Assembly (NCBI GenBank): GCA_050943915.1 | Contig: JBMNQB010000002.1 | Coordinates: 62,001-126,000 of the forward strand | Direction: 5' to 3' | DNA: 64,000 nt | Source: Lawsonibacter sp050943915 | Lineage (GTDB): Bacteria > Bacillota > Clostridia > Oscillospirales > Oscillospiraceae | Shown here: one piece after another, positions 15,716 to 23,865 of the stretch | Layout of the letters: every line of letters begins with the position of its first letter | Numbering within the stretch: the stretch's first letter is position 1 | Translations under genes and position numbers: made by a program | Notes under the pieces: generated by a model | The model's database searches: none | The model's input: only the letters and a program-made list of their open reading frames with translations | Told to the model about the DNA's origin: nothing

Positions 15716-17125
15716 TTATTTTGCCTCGTAAATGGCTTTGACGCCCTTGAAGGTCATATAGCAGTCCAGCTTTCCCACCGTCTCAAAGGGAGAGTGCATG
15801 GACAGCACCGGAACCCCGGCGTCCAGGGTGTCGATGTTCCGCTCCGCCATGAACATGGCCACGGTACCGCCTCCGCCGGCGTCCACCTTGCCCAGCTCGG
15901 CCATCTGCCAGACCACATCCGCCCGGTCCAGCACACCGCGCACGTATGCCACCAGCTCCGCAGAGGCGTCAGAGGCCCCGGACTTGCCCCGGGCCCCGGT
16001 GTACTTGCACAGGCCCATGCCGCAGTTTACCAGGGCGCTGTTCCGCTTCTCGTATACCTCAGCAAAATTGGGGTCATAGGCCGCCGTCACGTCGGCGGAC
16101 AGGCAGAAAGAGCGCTCATAGCAGGCGCGCAGGGACACGCCCTGGCCCTGACAAAGATCCTCCATAAAGGTGTCAAAGGCGGCGGATTTCATACCGGTGA
16201 CCCCCTCGGAGCCGATCTCCTCCTTGTCAGCCAGCATACACACCGCGGTGCGCTCCGGGTCGTTCAGCTGGAGGATGGCCGCCAGGGAGGCGTAGGCGCA
16301 CACCCGGTCGTCGTGGCCATAGGCCCCGATGAGAGAGCGGTCAAAGCCCACGTCGCTGGCCCGGAAGGCCGGAACGGCGGACAGCTCCGCGGAGATGAAG
16401 TCCTCCTCCACGATGCCGTACTTCCGGTTCAGCAGCTCCAGGATGGACAGCTTGACCCGGTCGCTCCCCTCGTCGTCCGCCAGAGGGCGGCTGCCCACCA
16501 GAATATTCAGGCTCTCCGCGGGGATGGCCTCTCCCAGGGGCTTTCTGGACTGCTCCGCCCCCAGGTGGGGCAGGAGGTCGTCCACGGTGAACAGGGGATC
16601 CCCCTCCCCGTTGCCCACGGAGACCCGGACCACCTGGCCGCTCTTGAGGGCCACCACGCCGTGGAGCTCCAGGGGGATGGTGACCCACTGGTATTTTCTC
16701 AGACCGCCGTAGTAGTGGGTCTTGAGGAAGGCCAGCTCATCCGCCTCATACAGGGGATTCTGCTTCAGGTCCAGGCGGGGGGAGTCGATATGGGCCGCGG
16801 CGATGTTCACGCCCTGGTCCAGCCCCCGGCGGCCCAGCACCGCCAGCATGACCGCCTTGCCCCGGTTGGCCCGGTACACTTTGTCCCCCGGCTTGAGCGC
16901 CATCCCGCGCTGGTAGGCACGGAAACCGGCGGCCTCCGCCAGAGCGATGGTCCGGTCCACACACTCCCGCTCCGTCTTGCCGGCGTCCAGAAACTGCTTA
17001 TAGCCGGTGCAGTAGGCGTCCATGGCCTCCAGCTCCGCCCGGTCCACCCGGTCATAGCCGTTTTTCTTCGTATAGCTCAGGGCCTTCCGCAGCTGCTCGC
17101 CCCGGCTGTTCTCCTGTTCCTTCAT
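15716..17125 (-). CDS. M18 family aminopeptidase
   Basis: A 469-residue zinc aminopeptidase of the aspartyl aminopeptidase family. Metal and catalytic segments are AAHIDSPRLDLKQNPLYE (about residue 110), GHDDRVCAYAS (about 270), DKEEIGSEG (about 300) and the C-terminal MHSPFETVG with the last metal-binding His. It trims N-terminal residues, preferably acidic ones in studied members, in the cytoplasm. AAGGAGG is eight bases before the ATG. The coaE stop lies three bases upstream, so the pair is co-transcribed; a strong terminator follows. Confidence 0.94.
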   Translation of the reverse strand: MKEQENSRGEQLRKALSYTKKNGYDRVDRAELEAMDAYCTGYKQFLDAGKTERECVDRTIALAEAAGFRAYQRGMALKPGDKVYRANRGKAVMLAVLGRRGLDQGVNIAAAHIDSPRLDLKQNPLYEADELAFLKTHYYGGLRKYQWVTIPLELHGVVALKSGQVVRVSVGNGEGDPLFTVDDLLPHLGAEQSRKPLGEAIPAESLNILVGSRPLADDEGSDRVKLSILELLNRKYGIVEEDFISAELSAVPAFRASDVGFDRSLIGAYGHDDRVCAYASLAAILQLNDPERTAVCMLADKEEIGSEGVTGMKSAAFDTFMEDLCQGQGVSLRACYERSFCLSADVTAAYDPNFAEVYEKRNSALVNCGMGLCKYTGARGKSGASDASAELVAYVRGVLDRADVVWQMAELGKVDAGGGGTVAMFMAERNIDTLDAGVPVLSMHSPFETVGKLDCYMTFKGVKAIYEAK

Positions 17126-17128
17126 GGT

Positions 17129-17740
17129 TCAGACCTCCTTCGTCGTCTGCTGTAAGATCGTCTGGAGCAGCGCCCTGGCCCGGACGGAAAATTCCTCCGC
17201 GCTGGCGCAGTCGTTCACCAGAACATGGCCGCAGTGCCCGCGGAAATACTCCTCCGGCTTCTGGGCCCGCACCCGGGACCAGGCGTAGTCCTCCGGGATC
17301 CCCTCCCGGGCCATGATCCGGCGCACCCGCACCTCCGGCGGGGCGGTGACTGCCACGGTGGCGGAACACAGGCGGTCCAGCCCACTCTCCACCAGTGCGA
17401 TGGCGTCGATGGCGGCCAGGGCTCTCCCCTGCCGCCGGCACTCCTCCACCAGCGCCCGGGTCCGGTCCACGGTGGCTGTCTGGGCCACCGCATTGAGCTG
17501 TGCCAGCTTCTCCGGGTCGCCGAACACGATGGCCCCCAGCCGCTTGCGGTCGATGGAGCCGTTCTCCCCTCTCAGGGGACCGAAGCGCCGCTCCAGCTCA
17601 TGCTGCAGGATGGGATCGTGCTCCAAAAGCTCGTGGTATACCGCATCGCAGTCGATGACCGCGCCTCCCAGGGCCTCTACCTCCCGCAGAAGGGTGGTTT
17701 TCCCCGCCCCGGTGGGGCCGGTGATGCCGATGAGGATCAT
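17129..17740 (-). CDS. coaE: Dephospho-CoA kinase
   Basis: A 203-residue P-loop kinase that phosphorylates dephospho-CoA at the 3'-hydroxyl of the ribose, the last step to coenzyme A. The P-loop GPTGAGKTT is at residues 8-16 and DCDAVYHELL follows, as in CoaE. LNAVAQTATVDRTRALV corresponds to the CoA-binding lid. Usual length. GGAAG sits seven bases before the ATG, within the end of the DUF4180 gene, so translation is probably coupled. The M18 peptidase follows after three bases. Confidence 0.93.
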   Translation of the reverse strand: MILIGITGPTGAGKTTLLREVEALGGAVIDCDAVYHELLEHDPILQHELERRFGPLRGENGSIDRKRLGAIVFGDPEKLAQLNAVAQTATVDRTRALVEECRRQGRALAAIDAIALVESGLDRLCSATVAVTAPPEVRVRRIMAREGIPEDYAWSRVRAQKPEEYFRGHCGHVLVNDCASAEEFSVRARALLQTILQQTTKEV

Positions 17741-17741
17741 C

Positions 17742-18098
17742 TCAGCGCTTCCGGGTCAGCCAGGCCAGACCCTCCTGCTCATTCTCCCAGAAGCCCACCT
17801 GGTCGCCCCGGTTGCAGCCAAAGATGAAGTCCCGCATGGAGGTCTGGTAGCAGTCGTAAAAATCTCCCACAATGGCCAGCCGCATCTTGTTCTGGATAAA
17901 GGGCTTGAGCACCTGCTCCGCCACACCGCTGGACAGAGTAAACAGCTCCGGAACAAAGGCGCTGCGGTCCATCAGCACAGAGGTGCAGCCCGTCTGAAAG
18001 CGCACCGCGCTGATCAGTTTGGCCGCATCCTGGCCATCGGAAAGAGGATAGCTGGGCCGAACCACGGCCACGTTCTGTTTGATCGTATAGTTCATCAT
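17742..18098 (-). CDS. DUF4180 domain protein
   Basis: A 118-residue cytoplasmic protein. The segment MRLAIVGDFYDCYQTSMRDF and the ending FWENEQEGLAWL match the DUF4180 family, which resembles STAS-like folds; its function is unknown. The reading frame is open further upstream, but residues before MMNYTIKQ do not resemble the family. The start has only a distant AAAGGA, so 18098 or 18095 are both possible. The HAD-TsaC fusion ends 26 bases upstream and coaE begins one base downstream, which suggests an operon. Confidence 0.8.
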   Translation of the reverse strand: MMNYTIKQNVAVVRPSYPLSDGQDAAKLISAVRFQTGCTSVLMDRSAFVPELFTLSSGVAEQVLKPFIQNKMRLAIVGDFYDCYQTSMRDFIFGCNRGDQVGFWENEQEGLAWLTRKR

Positions 18099-18124
18099 AG
18101 TATGTGACTCACATTCCTTTGCGT

Positions 18125-19798
18125 TTATTTCACTTCCACGATATGGAATCCGGCCGCCTTGTTCAGGCGGTTGTTGATGGCCAGCCCCAGGCCGGACGGG
18201 TCGGGGCACTGGGCCCAGATCCGGGGGACCTCCGTGTGGTCAAAGGCCCGGAGCGCGTCGAAAATATGGCGGGCCTGGGCAGATTTGTCCCCTGCCGGGC
18301 CCATCCTCTGGATCTGGCAGCCGGGGAACTTACCGGCAAATTCGTCAAAGCAGATCACGCCGTCCCCCGGCGTCATGCTGCGGGCGATGTGCTCCGCAGT
18401 ATGCTCCGGCGGACCGGCCACCACCGTCACCGGCGCCTTGGGGGCGTAGTGGCGGTACTTCATCCCCGGGGCCCGGGGCTTTTCTCCCGCGGACATCAGC
18501 CGTGTGACCGCCTGGTCCACCTCCACCCGGCCCAGGACGGACTCCAGCTGCTCCAGCGTGATGCCGCCCGGCCGCAGCAGCCGGGGGGGCGTCTCCGTCA
18601 GGTCCACGATGGTGGACTCCACCCCCACGGAGCAGGGCCCGCCGTCCACGATGGCGTCGATCCTGCCATCCATATCCTCCGCCATGTGGGCGGCGGTGGT
18701 GGGGCTGGGACGCCCGGAGGTGTTGCCCGACGGGGCTGCCACCGGCACCCCTGCCGCCTGAAGGATCGCCCGGCACAGCGGGTGTGAGGGACAGCGCATC
18801 CCCACGGTATCCATCCCCGCTGTCACCACATCGGGCACGATGGGCCTGCGCTTCAGGATCATGGTCAGCGGTCCCGGCCAGCAGGCCCGGGCCAGGTCAA
18901 AGGCGGACTGGGGGATGTCCGCACAGTACCGCTCCAGATAGTCCGCCGAGGGGATATGCAGGATCAGAGGGTTGTCCTGGGGCCGGCCCTTGGCCTCAAA
19001 GATATGGGCTACCGCCTCCGGATCCAGGCCGTTGGCCCCCAGCCCATACACCGTCTCCGTGGGGATGCCCACCAGGCCGCCGGAGCGGAGGATGGCCGCG
19101 GCCTCCTCCACATCCTCCGGACCCAGGTGCCGGGTCTCCCGGCCCCCCTTCTCCCCCAGGATCAGGGCCAGCAGCTCCTCCGGCGTGGAGGCCAGATAGT
19201 CGGCCCCCTCCTGCTCCAGCTCCTGCCGGGACCGGAAGCCCCACAGAACGCCGCAGCTGGTCAGTCCGCCGTTCTTGGCTGTCTGGATGTCCACATTGCT
19301 GTCTCCCACAAACAGGGTGTCCTCTTGGGATGCCCCCATCCGCTCCATCAGCCTGTGCAGCAGCGTGGGGTCCGGCTTGGTGGGAACGCCGGGGAGCGCC
19401 CCCTGCACCATGGGAAATACCCCGGGGTAATAGCCCTCCACCACGGGGCCGGCCATCTCGTCCGCTTTATTGGACAGCACCGCAACGGACACGCCCGCCT
19501 CCTTCAGCCGTCGGACCGCTTGGAGCATCCCGGGATAAGGTGCGGTCTGATCCGCCTTGTGGACGCCGTACCAGGCCATGAACTCCCCCAGGGCCTGTTC
19601 CAGGACAGACGCCCCGGTCCCCTCCGGTGCAAAGCGCTCCACCAGCTTGGGGATCCCGTTTCCCACCATTTGCTTGAAGGCATCCACCGAGTGGGTCGGC
19701 CAGCCGTGGAGGCGGCAGACGTGGTTGCCCGCGCCGGCCAGGTCGTCGATGGTATTCAGCAGAGTTCCGTCCAGATCAAAGATCACATAGGGATACAT
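18125..19798 (-). CDS. Fusion: HAD phosphatase + L-threonylcarbamoyladenylate synthase
   Basis: One 557-residue frame. Residues 1-215 form a Gph/PpaX-type HAD phosphatase: FDLDGTLLNT at 7-16, SNKADE near 110 and GDSNVDIQTAKNGG near 165. Residues about 220-557 form a Sua5/TsaC2 protein: the YrdC core with IPTETVYGLGA, KGRPQDNPL, PSGNTSGRPSPT, then a Sua5 C-terminal domain after APGMKYRHYAP. The second half makes threonylcarbamoyl-AMP from Thr, bicarbonate and ATP for tRNA t6A. No stop or good internal start separates the halves. The HAD part could act on phosphoglycolate or on the pyrophosphate released (inference). Start context GAGG, seven bases. Confidence 0.92.
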   Translation of the reverse strand: MYPYVIFDLDGTLLNTIDDLAGAGNHVCRLHGWPTHSVDAFKQMVGNGIPKLVERFAPEGTGASVLEQALGEFMAWYGVHKADQTAPYPGMLQAVRRLKEAGVSVAVLSNKADEMAGPVVEGYYPGVFPMVQGALPGVPTKPDPTLLHRLMERMGASQEDTLFVGDSNVDIQTAKNGGLTSCGVLWGFRSRQELEQEGADYLASTPEELLALILGEKGGRETRHLGPEDVEEAAAILRSGGLVGIPTETVYGLGANGLDPEAVAHIFEAKGRPQDNPLILHIPSADYLERYCADIPQSAFDLARACWPGPLTMILKRRPIVPDVVTAGMDTVGMRCPSHPLCRAILQAAGVPVAAPSGNTSGRPSPTTAAHMAEDMDGRIDAIVDGGPCSVGVESTIVDLTETPPRLLRPGGITLEQLESVLGRVEVDQAVTRLMSAGEKPRAPGMKYRHYAPKAPVTVVAGPPEHTAEHIARSMTPGDGVICFDEFAGKFPGCQIQRMGPAGDKSAQARHIFDALRAFDHTEVPRIWAQCPDPSGLGLAINNRLNKAAGFHIVEVK

Positions 19799-19807
19799 GG
19801 ACCGGCC

Positions 19808-20065
19808 TCACTCATAGATCCCGATTTCCATGCCGCCGATCTCGATGGCGGTCTCCTTGGAAAAGCCGGCCCGCTGGAGATAGGCCTTCACCGCGATCTG
19901 CGCATACTTGGGGTTCACCCGCTCGTCCTCCAGGTCCAGGTCGATGCGGCCCTGGCGGCCGCCGCAGACGGAGCCGTTGTCCTCCAGCACCTCGTTCAGC
20001 TCGCCCACAACGTCGGCCAGCTCCTTGCCCTGGGGCAGCTGCTGATAATGAATGTAGAGTTCCAT
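19808..20065 (-). CDS. Small conserved acidic protein, unknown function
   Basis: An 85-residue soluble protein with no signal or membrane segment. LDLEDERVNPKYAQIAVKAYL and IEIGGMEIGIYE look like an alternating alpha/beta fold. I recognise no family. AAGGAG is seven bases before the ATG. It lies nine bases upstream of the HAD-TsaC fusion and 40 bases after prfA, so it is probably part of the prfA transcript. Confidence 0.75.
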   Translation of the reverse strand: MELYIHYQQLPQGKELADVVGELNEVLEDNGSVCGGRQGRIDLDLEDERVNPKYAQIAVKAYLQRAGFSKETAIEIGGMEIGIYE

Positions 20066-20105
20066 GGTATTTCTCCTTTTTTCTGTTTGCCGGATGCGCC
20101 GGAGA

Positions 20106-21170
20106 TCAGTCCGCTCCCTGGGAGCGGAGACGCTCCGCCTGATCGGCGGTCACCAGCGCATCGATGACCTCATTGAGGTCGCCATCCATGATAGTATCAA
20201 TTTTGTATAAGGTCAAGCCAATTCTGTGGTCAGTCACCCGGCCCTGGGGAAAGTTATAGGTCCGGATCCGCTCGTTCCGCATCCCGGTGCCCACCTGGCT
20301 GCGGCGCTGGGCGGTGTACGCCCCCTCCACCTTCTCCTGCTCCGCCTCGTACAGGCGGGAGGCCAGAAGGCGCATGGCCTTGTCCCGGTTCTGGAACTGG
20401 CTGCGCTCCTGCTGGCACTCCACCACCATGCCTGTGGGGCGGTGGATCAGGCGCACCGCGGAGGAGGTCTTGTTCACGTGCTGCCCCCCCGCGCCGGAGG
20501 CGCGGAACACCTGCATCTCCACATCTGCCGGGTTGAGCTGGACGTCCACCGTCTCCATCTCAGGCAGCACTGCCACAGTGGCAGTGGAGGTGTGGACCCG
20601 TCCGCCGGACTCGGTCTCAGGCACCCGTTGGACCCGGTGGACCCCGCTCTCAAACTTCAGCCGGGACCAGGCCCCCTCTCCCTCTATTGTAAAGGAGATC
20701 TCCTTGATCCCACCAAGCTCTGTTTCGCTCAGACTGTCCACTTCTGTTTTCCAGCGGCTACGCTCAGCGTACATAGAGTACATCCGGTACAGGGAGTGGG
20801 CGAACAGGGCCGCCTCCTCCCCGCCCACGCCGGCCCGGATCTCCACAATGACGTTTTTGTTGTCATTGGGGTCCTTGGGCAGGAGCAGGAGCTGAAGCTG
20901 AGCCTCCAGCCGCTCCAGCTCCGCCTTGGCCTGGAGCAGCTCCTCCTGGGCCAATTCCTTCATCTCCGGGTCGGACAGAAGCTCCTCTGCCTGGGCCCGG
21001 CGCTCCCGGGCAGTCAGATAGCTTCGATAGGTTTCCACCACCGGGCTGAGTTCATTCTGTTCCTTATTCAGACGGGCCACCGCAGTGGGGTCGTCATAGG
21101 TCTCCGGGGCGGCCAGTCGTGCCTCGATCTGGCTGTATTTTGCCTCGATGGCGGCAAGTTTCTCCAGCAT
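20106..21170 (-). CDS. prfA: Peptide chain release factor 1
   Basis: A 354-residue class I release factor for UAA and UAG. The catalytic GGQ lies in GAGGQHVNKTSSAV near residue 228. The codon-reading region is VPETESGGRVHTSTATVAV near 180, in which PET replaces the PAT of E. coli, as in Bacillus RF1. The ATG at 21170 follows GGAGG by five bases; an ATG at 21185 and the open frame beyond it are less likely. In many Firmicutes prfA neighbours a TsaC gene, and the fusion downstream keeps that link. Confidence 0.96.
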   Translation of the reverse strand: MLEKLAAIEAKYSQIEARLAAPETYDDPTAVARLNKEQNELSPVVETYRSYLTARERRAQAEELLSDPEMKELAQEELLQAKAELERLEAQLQLLLLPKDPNDNKNVIVEIRAGVGGEEAALFAHSLYRMYSMYAERSRWKTEVDSLSETELGGIKEISFTIEGEGAWSRLKFESGVHRVQRVPETESGGRVHTSTATVAVLPEMETVDVQLNPADVEMQVFRASGAGGQHVNKTSSAVRLIHRPTGMVVECQQERSQFQNRDKAMRLLASRLYEAEQEKVEGAYTAQRRSQVGTGMRNERIRTYNFPQGRVTDHRIGLTLYKIDTIMDGDLNEVIDALVTADQAERLRSQGAD

Positions 21171-21219
21171 GGGAACCTCCAGCATTGGATCTTCTAACGG
21201 GCGGACGCAGGCCGCCAAA

Positions 21220-21247
21220 TTCCTAATTCCTAATTCCTAATTCCTAA
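21220..21247. repeat. Four tandem copies of a 7-bp unit
   Basis: TTCCTAA is repeated four times without error (minus strand TTAGGAA). The array overlaps the last codons and stop of the YdcF-like gene and lies 50 bases before the prfA start. Confidence 0.95.
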
Positions 21248-21881
21248 CTCTCAGCGCCTGACCTGCCCGGTCAAACAGGAAGGACTTCACCAGGGCCAGC
21301 GGCTCCCGGACATACATATACAGCCGGGACGGCAGGTGGCTGGCCGGGGCCGCCAGGGTGGAGACCCGCTCAAAGCCTGCCCGCTCCGCCAGCATCCTGG
21401 CCCGGGTCAGGTGGAAGCCGTTGGACACCAGCAGCACTCCGTCTGAAGTATTGATTTCCTCCCGGTCCAGCAGTTTTCTGGAATGGCCCAAATTTTGGGC
21501 GGTATTGTGGGAGTCCGGCTCCAGGAGCACGTTCTCCGCCTTCACGCCGTGGGCGGTGAGGTAGTCCGCCATGGCCTGGGCCTCGCTGGTGGGCTCGTCC
21601 GGCCCCTGGCCGCCGGAGACCACCACCGTCATATCCGGGTGATCCTCCAGATAGTCCAGGGCCTCGTCCAGCCGGTCCCGCAGCAGCACGGAGGGACCGT
21701 CCTGGCGCACCTGACAGCCCAGGATCACCATGACCCCCGGCTCCCCCTGGATATGGTCGTACGCGCCATACATCACGCAGGCGAACAGTCCGCAGAAGGA
21801 CAGGGCTCCCACCAGGACCAGGGACAGCAGAGCCCGGTTCCACCTGGAAAGGCGTTTTCCTTTATAGCTTCTCTGCTTCAT
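21237..21881 (-). CDS. YdcF/SanA-like DUF218 membrane protein
   Basis: A 214-residue protein with one N-terminal membrane helix (about residues 15-38) and an outward DUF218 domain. Motifs are VILGCQVRQDGPS, VVVSGGQGPDEPTSEAQAM, EPDSHNTAQNL and LVSNGFHLTRARML, all diagnostic of the YdcF/ElyC/SanA group. Members affect envelope integrity and possibly undecaprenyl-linked steps; the reaction is not established. The ABC-F stop lies six bases upstream, so the two are co-transcribed. The final codons are part of a 7-bp tandem repeat. Confidence 0.9.
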   Translation of the reverse strand: MKQRSYKGKRLSRWNRALLSLVLVGALSFCGLFACVMYGAYDHIQGEPGVMVILGCQVRQDGPSVLLRDRLDEALDYLEDHPDMTVVVSGGQGPDEPTSEAQAMADYLTAHGVKAENVLLEPDSHNTAQNLGHSRKLLDREEINTSDGVLLVSNGFHLTRARMLAERAGFERVSTLAAPASHLPSRLYMYVREPLALVKSFLFDRAGQALRVRN

Positions 21882-21887
21882 AGGGTT

Positions 21888-23807
21888 TTACCCCCTCGCT
21901 TCTTCCAGCTGGGCGGACAGGGTCTCCCAGCGGTCATAGAGCCCCTGGAGTTCCGCTTCCAAAGCCTCCCGCTGCTCATACAGCTCCTGAAGCTTCAGAT
22001 AGTCGGCGGACGCCTCCTCGATCTGGAGGGAGAGGGCGTCCATAGCCTCCTCCGCCTTGGCCACTGCCCGCTCGGCGGCGGTCACCTCTTTTTCCAGGTT
22101 CTTGGTCCCGCCGGGCCGCTTGGGCTTCTCTTTTTTCCGCTCCGGCTCCGCCGCCTTTGCTGGCGCGGGGACGGCGTCTGAGGCCGCCTGCCCCGCCGCG
22201 CCCCGGGCCCGGGCCGCCTGGAACTCCTGATAGGTCCCGCGGAAATCCGTGATCTGTCCATTTTCCAGCAGCCAGATCCGGCTGGCAAAGCGGTCAATAA
22301 AGTACCGGTCATGGGAGACGAAGAGCAGATTCCCCTCGTATTCCTCCACCGCCTCCTCGATCCACTCCCGGCTCTGAATGTCCAGGTGGTTGGTGGGCTC
22401 GTCCAGCACCAGCAGATTGATCTTTTCGTCCATCAGCATACACAGGCGCAGACGGCTCTGCTCGCCGCCGGACAGGGCGGATACCGGCTTGAACACATCC
22501 TCGCCCCGGAATTTGAACGCCGCCAGCCGGTTCCGCGCCGACTGGGCAGTGCAGTCCTGGGCGTAGATCAGGGTGTCCACCAGGCTGCGCTCCGGGTGGT
22601 CAAAGTGGACGTGCTGCGGCAGGTATCCAACCTTTACAGTCGGCCCCATCCGGACCTTACCGCCGTCTGGTGCCTCCTCGCCCAGGATCATTTTCAGCAG
22701 CGTGGTCTTGCCGCTGCCGTTGTCTCCGATCAGGGCGATGCGCTCGCCGCCGGCCACTTCCAGCCCCAGGCCGGAAAAGAGGGTGCGCCCGCCAAAGCCC
22801 TTGGTGAGGCCCTTGATGGTGAGCACCTCGTCCCCGCGGAACTCCCGCTCTCCGAAGCGGACCTCCATCTTCCGCTCCTTTTTGGGGCGGTCGGTGACCC
22901 GCATCCGCTCGATGCGCTTCTCCATGGATTTGACCCGCTTAAAGGTCTTGTCCATTCCGGAATAGGCCCACACCCGCATCTGCTCGGCGGCCTTCTCCAG
23001 CTGCTCGATCTTGGCCTGCTCCTTCTCGTACTGCTTCAGCTTCTCCTCATAGCGGCGCTCCTTCTCCACGGCGTAGAAGCTGTAACTGCCCTGGTAAAAT
23101 TCCGCCCGGCCCTCCTGGATCTCGATGATGCAGTCCACCACCTGGTCCAAAAAATAACGGTCGTGGGAGACGGTGAGCACCGTCCCCTTGAACTTGCCCA
23201 GATACTCCTCCAGCCACTCGGTGGCCCGCAGGTCCAGGTGGTTCGTCGGCTCGTCCAGCAGCAGGATGTCGGTGTCCTCGAGGATCAGACGGGCCAGGTT
23301 CACCCGGGTCTTTTCCCCGCCGGACAGGCTTTCAAACAGCTGCTCCCGCATGGCCTGTGGGATGGACAGTCCGTTGCACACTTTGTTGATCCTGGTGTCC
23401 GTCTCATAGCCTCCGGCCGCCTCATAGGCCGCCGTGAGCTTGTCATACCGGGACATCAGGGCCGGGTCCGTGCCAGAGGCCATCTCCCGGGTGAGCCGGG
23501 CCAGCTCGTCCTCCATTTTGCGCAGGGGCTCAAAGGCGGTGGCCAGCACATTCTCCACGGTATAGCCCTCCGGGTAGACCGGGATCTGGGAGATCAAGCC
23601 CATCCGCTTTCCCGGGGCGATCATCACCTCGCCCTCGTCATAGTCCATCGCGCCGGTGAGGATGCGCAGCAGCGTGGTCTTGCCACAGCCGTTGGGACCC
23701 AGCAGGCCCACCCGCTCCCCGGTGTCCACCTGGAAGGTGAGCCCATCTAAAATTTTCGTGCCAACCTCAAACTCTTTCACCAGGTTGGAGACAGATATGT
23801 CGATCAT
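21888..23807 (-). CDS. ABC-F family ATPase
   Basis: A 639-residue soluble twin ABC ATPase without membrane helices, of the ribosome-associated ABC-F type. Walker A motifs are GPNGCGKTT (near residue 38) and GDNGSGKTT (near 362); signatures LSGGEKTRVNLARL and LSGGEQSRLRLCML precede LLDEPTNHLDL in both halves. The charged inter-domain linker (P-site tRNA interaction motif) spans about 240-320, and a coiled coil of about 70 residues ends the protein, as in Uup/YfmR-like members. Antibiotic protection is possible, but the layout fits a housekeeping translation factor. GAGGA is four bases before the ATG. Confidence 0.94.
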   Translation of the reverse strand: MIDISVSNLVKEFEVGTKILDGLTFQVDTGERVGLLGPNGCGKTTLLRILTGAMDYDEGEVMIAPGKRMGLISQIPVYPEGYTVENVLATAFEPLRKMEDELARLTREMASGTDPALMSRYDKLTAAYEAAGGYETDTRINKVCNGLSIPQAMREQLFESLSGGEKTRVNLARLILEDTDILLLDEPTNHLDLRATEWLEEYLGKFKGTVLTVSHDRYFLDQVVDCIIEIQEGRAEFYQGSYSFYAVEKERRYEEKLKQYEKEQAKIEQLEKAAEQMRVWAYSGMDKTFKRVKSMEKRIERMRVTDRPKKERKMEVRFGEREFRGDEVLTIKGLTKGFGGRTLFSGLGLEVAGGERIALIGDNGSGKTTLLKMILGEEAPDGGKVRMGPTVKVGYLPQHVHFDHPERSLVDTLIYAQDCTAQSARNRLAAFKFRGEDVFKPVSALSGGEQSRLRLCMLMDEKINLLVLDEPTNHLDIQSREWIEEAVEEYEGNLLFVSHDRYFIDRFASRIWLLENGQITDFRGTYQEFQAARARGAAGQAASDAVPAPAKAAEPERKKEKPKRPGGTKNLEKEVTAAERAVAKAEEAMDALSLQIEEASADYLKLQELYEQREALEAELQGLYDRWETLSAQLEEARG

Positions 23808-23865
23808 AGCGTCCTCTTTGGTTTGTTTTGATATGCCCCTTCTTGTCCGTCGGGGCTGTAAATCC

